64,000 bases of DNA, from positions 4,574,486 through 4,638,485 of the forward strand of contig NZ_JH993797.1 in NCBI RefSeq assembly GCF_000316115.1, written 5' to 3'. Within the stretch, counting starts at the first letter, position 1. Every line of letters begins with the position of its first letter. The position numbers were made by a program, and so were the translations under genes. The notes under the pieces are model-generated. The model was given only the letters and a program-made list of their open reading frames with translations. It did not search any database and was not told the origin of the DNA. The DNA is from Leptolyngbya sp. PCC 7375 (GTDB taxonomy: Bacteria > Cyanobacteriota > Cyanobacteriia > Phormidesmidales > Phormidesmidaceae). Of the stretch, positions 60,782 through 64,000 are shown one piece after another.

Positions 60782-61385
60782 AGTAAAGATCCTCAAAAAC
60801 AATGCATAATTTTTTAAAAACTGTGGCTTTGTGCCAACTCGCAACCTCAAGAAAAAGAATCTTTTTAGTTGTTGTTGAGCTGTTGTAGGGGCGCGCTGAT
60901 GTTCGCCCTTTGAAAGATAGGCAAAATGATCAATATCCTGTATTGGGCGCATTACCATGCGCCCCTACAAAAATCTTTCAACCCTAAAGATAAGGTGGTT
61001 AATGTCTGTAGAAGGATAGACGAGTAGACAGAAAAATCGTATATAACCCTAAAAATCTTTTGCTAGTTGAGCGATGCTATTCAACAAGGTGGTAGAGCCC
61101 CTGTTCACGAATTGACTCTAACAAGACTTATTTTCAAAATTCGGATGGTGTCATTACGACTTTTTAACTGGCATAGTGATAAATCTGGGATATGAAGCGC
61201 TGATTCTAGATGATTTACCTTTTATCTATTGTTTTTTCTGGCTTATAAACTGCTGAAACTATTGTTAGGAAAAGAGTTAGGCAAGCTTTATAGAAAACTA
61301 CAATGGTCTATATTGTTATTTTGAAGCTGCTTTCTTTCTTGCAAACTGTCACATTCATGCTTCCTTTGTGGGTTTGCCACCCAAC
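60782..61385. other. Intergenic region with inverted repeat
   Basis: A 604-bp stretch with no credible gene. TTGTAGGGGCGC at 60883-60894 and GCGCCCCTACAA at 60959-60970 form a perfect 12-bp inverted pair enclosing about 64 bp, like the GTAGGGGC/GCCCCTAC pair near PBP2. The remainder is A+T-rich. The inverted pair may be a small MITE-like repeat. Confidence 0.6.
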
Positions 61386-61595
61386 CTACCGGGGAATATT
61401 TCCGGCTTGCTGGCCGACGAAATCACGGATGGCTTCCCAAATGGCGGCGGGGCCAATGCCAAAGAAAATTTGTAACCCTAGCAAAATCAGGGCTGCTAAA
61501 AAGGCTGTTTTTAGGGTGGCTTTGACCACCTTGATCAACCAGGTAAAGACCAGGATTGAAATAGCGATCGCACCAATGACAACCACAATTTCCAT
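61386..61595 (-). CDS. Small membrane protein, unknown function
   Basis: A 69-residue protein with a hydrophobic N-terminal segment (VVVIGAIAISILVFTWLI), a short basic turn and a second hydrophobic helix (AFLAALILLGLQIFFGI), ending with WEAIRDFVGQQAG. The frame on the opposite strand is not coding in character. Its stop lies in the CCAACCTACC repeat motif, and dxr follows on the same strand. Confidence 0.65.
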   Translation of the reverse strand: MEIVVVIGAIAISILVFTWLIKVVKATLKTAFLAALILLGLQIFFGIGPAAIWEAIRDFVGQQAGNIPR

Positions 61596-61632
61596 GGGCC
61601 GTGTTTCCTCTTAGAGTCTGACCAATCTTAAC

Positions 61633-62829
61633 CTATGAACCCAGGGCCACAACCTGACGCTCGGTGATTGTATGGCTAACGTTAATCACTTCCTGGCGAG
61701 CCCACTGGTCGGCATCTAGGATGTCCTGGAGTGAGGGGCTTGTGGTGAGGTGGTCGCGATTGCGATCGCACACCTTCTCAATCACCTTGGGAATATCCAA
61801 ATAATGAATCTTCTCATCCAAGAATAGCGCCACCGCCTGCTCGTTAGCTGCATTGAGAACGGCCGTCATGGAGCCACCAGCTCGTCCAGCTTCATAGGCC
61901 AGATTAATGCAGGGATACTTAGCGTGGTCAGGTTCCTTAAATGTAAGTTTGGCCAACTGCGCCAGATCCAAAGGCTTCCAGTCAGTGAAAATACGCTCAG
62001 GCCAGGAAATGGCATAGAGCAACGGCAGACGCATATCTGGCCAGCCTAGCTGTGCCAGCATTGAGGTGTCCTGGGTCTCAATTAGTGAGTGAATAATGCT
62101 CTGGGGATGAATCAGCGTATCGACGTGGTCGTAGTCCATCCCAAACAAATAATGGGCTTCGATGACTTCTAGTCCCTTATTCATCATTGTGGCTGAGTCC
62201 ACTGTAATCTTGCGACCCATGGACCAGTTAGGATGCTTGACGGCATCTGCAACGGTCACGTCCTTTAGCCTTTCTACAGGCCAATCACGAAAGGCACCAC
62301 CGGATGCGGTCAGAATAATGCGGCGTAGCCCCCCTTCGGGCAGCCCCTGCAAACACTGGAAAATGGCGGAGTGCTCGGAGTCAGCAGGCAGCAACTTGAC
62401 CCCATGTTTTTCTACTAGGGGTAAAACAACTGGACCACCCGCAATTAGCGTTTCTTTATTGGCTAGGGCAATATCTTTGCCAGCTTCAATGGCGGCAATT
62501 GTCGGCAGCAATCCCGCACAGCCGACGATGCCAGTTACGACCGCCTCTGCATCACCATAGCGAGCAACTTCTACGATGCCCTCTGCACCAGCCAGAATTT
62601 GTGGTTGTGGGTCTACATCAGCAATTGCTGCTTTGAGTTCTGCCAGCTTGTTCGCATCGTGGATGGCGACAATTTCTGGCTTAAATTGGCGGACTTGTTC
62701 AGCCAGCAGTGTCACATTACGGCCTGCAGCAATGCCAACTAAGCGAAACTTATCAGGGTGATGCTCAACAATATCGAGGGTTTGGGTGCCAATGGAGCCA
62801 GTTGAACCAAGCAGAGTGATTGCCTTCAC
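61633..62829 (-). CDS. dxr: 1-deoxy-D-xylulose 5-phosphate reductoisomerase
   Basis: A 398-residue NADPH-dependent enzyme of the MEP isoprenoid pathway. The NADPH fold begins GSTGSIGTQTLDIVEHHPDKF. The metal ligands and substrate loop are seen in LLPADSEHSAIFQCLQG and in the TVDSATMMNKGLEVIEAHYLF segment. Length is normal. It feeds isopentenyl units to chlorophyll side-chain and carotenoid synthesis. The start is the ATG at 62829. Confidence 0.97.
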   Translation of the reverse strand: MKAITLLGSTGSIGTQTLDIVEHHPDKFRLVGIAAGRNVTLLAEQVRQFKPEIVAIHDANKLAELKAAIADVDPQPQILAGAEGIVEVARYGDAEAVVTGIVGCAGLLPTIAAIEAGKDIALANKETLIAGGPVVLPLVEKHGVKLLPADSEHSAIFQCLQGLPEGGLRRIILTASGGAFRDWPVERLKDVTVADAVKHPNWSMGRKITVDSATMMNKGLEVIEAHYLFGMDYDHVDTLIHPQSIIHSLIETQDTSMLAQLGWPDMRLPLLYAISWPERIFTDWKPLDLAQLAKLTFKEPDHAKYPCINLAYEAGRAGGSMTAVLNAANEQAVALFLDEKIHYLDIPKVIEKVCDRNRDHLTTSPSLQDILDADQWARQEVINVSHTITERQVVALGS

Positions 62830-63001
62830 GGTAATTGCCTATTGCTAAAGGTTTACAGCTGACCATCTGGCCCGCCCTCTTCCAACTATAGATTCTTAAT
62901 GTCTTTTCACAAAATTTTAAGAGCTGCGGGGAATGGTTCGCTTTTAGAAATCACGACCATAATTGATTGAAGGAGACGCTAGCGAATCGCCCTAACCCTT
63001 T

Positions 63002-63331
63002 ATGGAAGCTTTTTCCCCTAACCCACCTAAGTGGGCCGAATCTGCAACTCATGCCCTGACGTTTTCCTGTCCGCACTGTAGTGAGTCTGCCAGCGTAGCG
63101 ACTGATGTTTGGATTAATCGCCGATCGCCTGTTTACACCCACAACCACAAACGCAAGTGGCAAGAGTTTTATCAATGTAAATGTGGCGTAGCCTGGTGGG
63201 CTTGGAGTAGCGATCGCCCGCCGAACTCCTGGCAAGTAAACGATCCACCCAATGATCCACCAGAGGAATCACCGTCCAATTTGGATCCCCTGACAGGGTT
63301 AGGGGATAGTTGGGGAAGTTTTGATCCCTAG
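63002..63331 (+). CDS. Small protein with zinc-ribbon-like cysteine pattern
   Basis: A 109-residue protein with Cys23-x2-Cys26 (SCPHCSES) and Cys59-x-Cys61 (QCKCGVAW), spaced like a zinc ribbon. The C-terminal third is rich in Pro and Asp (NDPPNDPPEES). The start ATG is 170 bp from the divergent dxr. It could bind zinc or DNA; no family is recognised with certainty. Confidence 0.65.
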   Translation: MEAFSPNPPKWAESATHALTFSCPHCSESASVATDVWINRRSPVYTHNHKRKWQEFYQCKCGVAWWAWSSDRPPNSWQVNDPPNDPPEESPSNLDPLTGLGDSWGSFDP

Positions 63332-63353
63332 TGTCTGAGCTGTAGTTTTTTCA

Positions 63354-64000
63354 ATGCCTATCATTGTTTTTGGCAGTCTTAATATGGACCTGGTGGCCCA
63401 GGTGCCTCGTTTGCCTCAGTCTGGCGAAACATTATTGGGAACCGGCTTCACCACAGTCCCAGGAGGCAAAGGCGCTAACCAGGCGGTAGCGGCTGCCCGT
63501 TTGGGTGCGCCTACAACCATGGTGGGTCGGGTTGGTGACGATAGCTTTGGACAGGAACTATGCAACAGCTTGCAGGCGTCTAATGTGGCTACGGATTTAG
63601 TACTGGCCGAGCCGGGACCTTCGGGGGTGGCCCTGATCAACGTGGATGAATCGGGTGAAAACCAGATCGTGATGGTGCCTGGAGCTAATGGCAATGTGGA
63701 TTTATCCGATGCAAACCGCCTACCTCTAGGGCCTGAGCCCTTAGTTTTGCTGATGCAGTTTGAAATTCCCCTGGTGGCGGTACAGGCAGCTGCAAAGCGA
63801 GCGGCTGAGCATTGTGTAATTCTAGACCCAGCCCCGGCTCGCTCCGATTTGCCTACAGATTTTTATGGCCTGGTGGATATTCTGACGCCTAATCAAACAG
63901 AGGCATCCCAGCTTGTGGGCATGAAAGTAAAGAGTGTGGCCACCGCTATGGAAGCTGCTCAGGTGCTGCGACGGCGGGGCGTATCGACAGTCATTGTGAA
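63354..64000 (+). CDS. rbsK: Ribokinase (3' part outside the window)
   Basis: The visible 215 residues show the PfkB N-terminus MPIIVFGSLNMDLVAQVP and the ribose-binding GGKGANQAVAAARLG. Gly-Asp-Asp (VGDDSFG) and the LMQFEIP segment follow, with ILTPNQTEASQLVG. The ATP-binding C-terminal end lies beyond 64,000. It phosphorylates ribose at O5; related adenosine or PfkB kinases are alternatives. It starts 22 bp after the zinc-ribbon-like gene. Confidence 0.9.
   Translation, partial: MPIIVFGSLNMDLVAQVPRLPQSGETLLGTGFTTVPGGKGANQAVAAARLGAPTTMVGRVGDDSFGQELCNSLQASNVATDLVLAEPGPSGVALINVDESGENQIVMVPGANGNVDLSDANRLPLGPEPLVLLMQFEIPLVAVQAAAKRAAEHCVILDPAPARSDLPTDFYGLVDILTPNQTEASQLVGMKVKSVATAMEAAQVLRRRGVSTVIV

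Noticed and set aside
61303..61614. 103-codon plus-strand frame opposite the 69-residue membrane protein
   Set aside because: The opposite strand encodes two clean transmembrane helices with a normal start; this frame is rich in Ser/Thr/Lys as expected of an antisense of hydrophobic codons.
1..64000. tRNA, rRNA, tmRNA or CRISPR
   Set aside because: No GGTTCGAATCC-type T-arm with a matching acceptor stem was seen in any intergenic region, and no array of regularly spaced identical repeats.
1..64000. Frequent GCGATCGC octamers as mobile elements
   Set aside because: They are the well-known HIP1 signature of cyanobacterial genomes, found inside most genes, and not insertion features.

Overview
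The window is chromosomal DNA from a cyanobacterium. It carries psbK, the chlorophyll synthase chlG, a possible Psb35-like photosystem II assembly factor, an mntCAB manganese transporter in the cyanobacterial order, a DUF2839 and a DUF2862 protein, an SpkB-type kinase, and very many copies of the HIP1 octamer GCGATCGC. The PTPA-CTERM signal, the long intergenic hairpins and the gene repertoire would suit a filamentous Leptolyngbya-like lineage, but the genus cannot be fixed from this window. No rRNA, tRNA, CRISPR array or prophage was seen.

Layout. 0-10 kb: DUF2839 protein (cut by the left edge), a DinG-like protein with degenerate helicase motifs, tyrA, a PAS/GAF histidine kinase, lepA, polA. 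10-14 kb: a small DUF6883/DUF4926 pair, an ammonium-transporter/histidine-kinase fusion, and a short LMW phosphatase. 14-17 kb: mntC-mntA-mntB. 17-28 kb: a 7TM-HD phosphodiesterase, an ADP-ribosylglycohydrolase-like protein, a peptidoglycan-binding protein, hisF, DUF2862, an ArsA/Get3d-like ATPase beside chlG, a class A PBP and a small membrane protein. 28-33 kb: the polyamine importer potA-potD-potB-potC. 33-52 kb: PBP2, pheT, spkB-like kinase, TPR protein, psbK-tgt, cobS, cysK with an Rrf2 regulator, a thioredoxin-like ferredoxin, a MOSC protein, a BrkB-family protein, clpB. 59.5-64 kb: an SLH porin-like protein, dxr, and ribokinase (cut by the right edge).

From about 52.4 to 59.5 kb the character changes. 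This is an accessory zone of broken and mobile sequence: an AAA ATPase/PD-(D/E)XK nuclease gene split by a 171-bp MITE-like insertion with 12-bp perfect terminal inverted repeats and an 8-bp target duplication; a PIN-domain (VapC-like) gene with its middle deleted; a complete 1,809-bp IS1634-type insertion sequence with 6-bp target duplication; a PTPA-CTERM protein just downstream of it; a Uma2 nuclease; nested palindromic repeats; and a membrane-protein gene broken by a one-base frameshift. The split ATPase/nuclease gene is the most informative observation. Removing the element plus one target copy (179 bp) restores one 516-codon reading frame exactly.

Functional links: mntCAB would supply Mn for photosystem II (psbK, Psb35-like protein); chlG and its ArsA/Get3d neighbour hint at a connection between pigment synthesis and membrane protein biogenesis; cysK and its Rrf2 regulator form a likely autoregulated cysteine unit; the Amt-kinase fusion is a candidate ammonium sensor.
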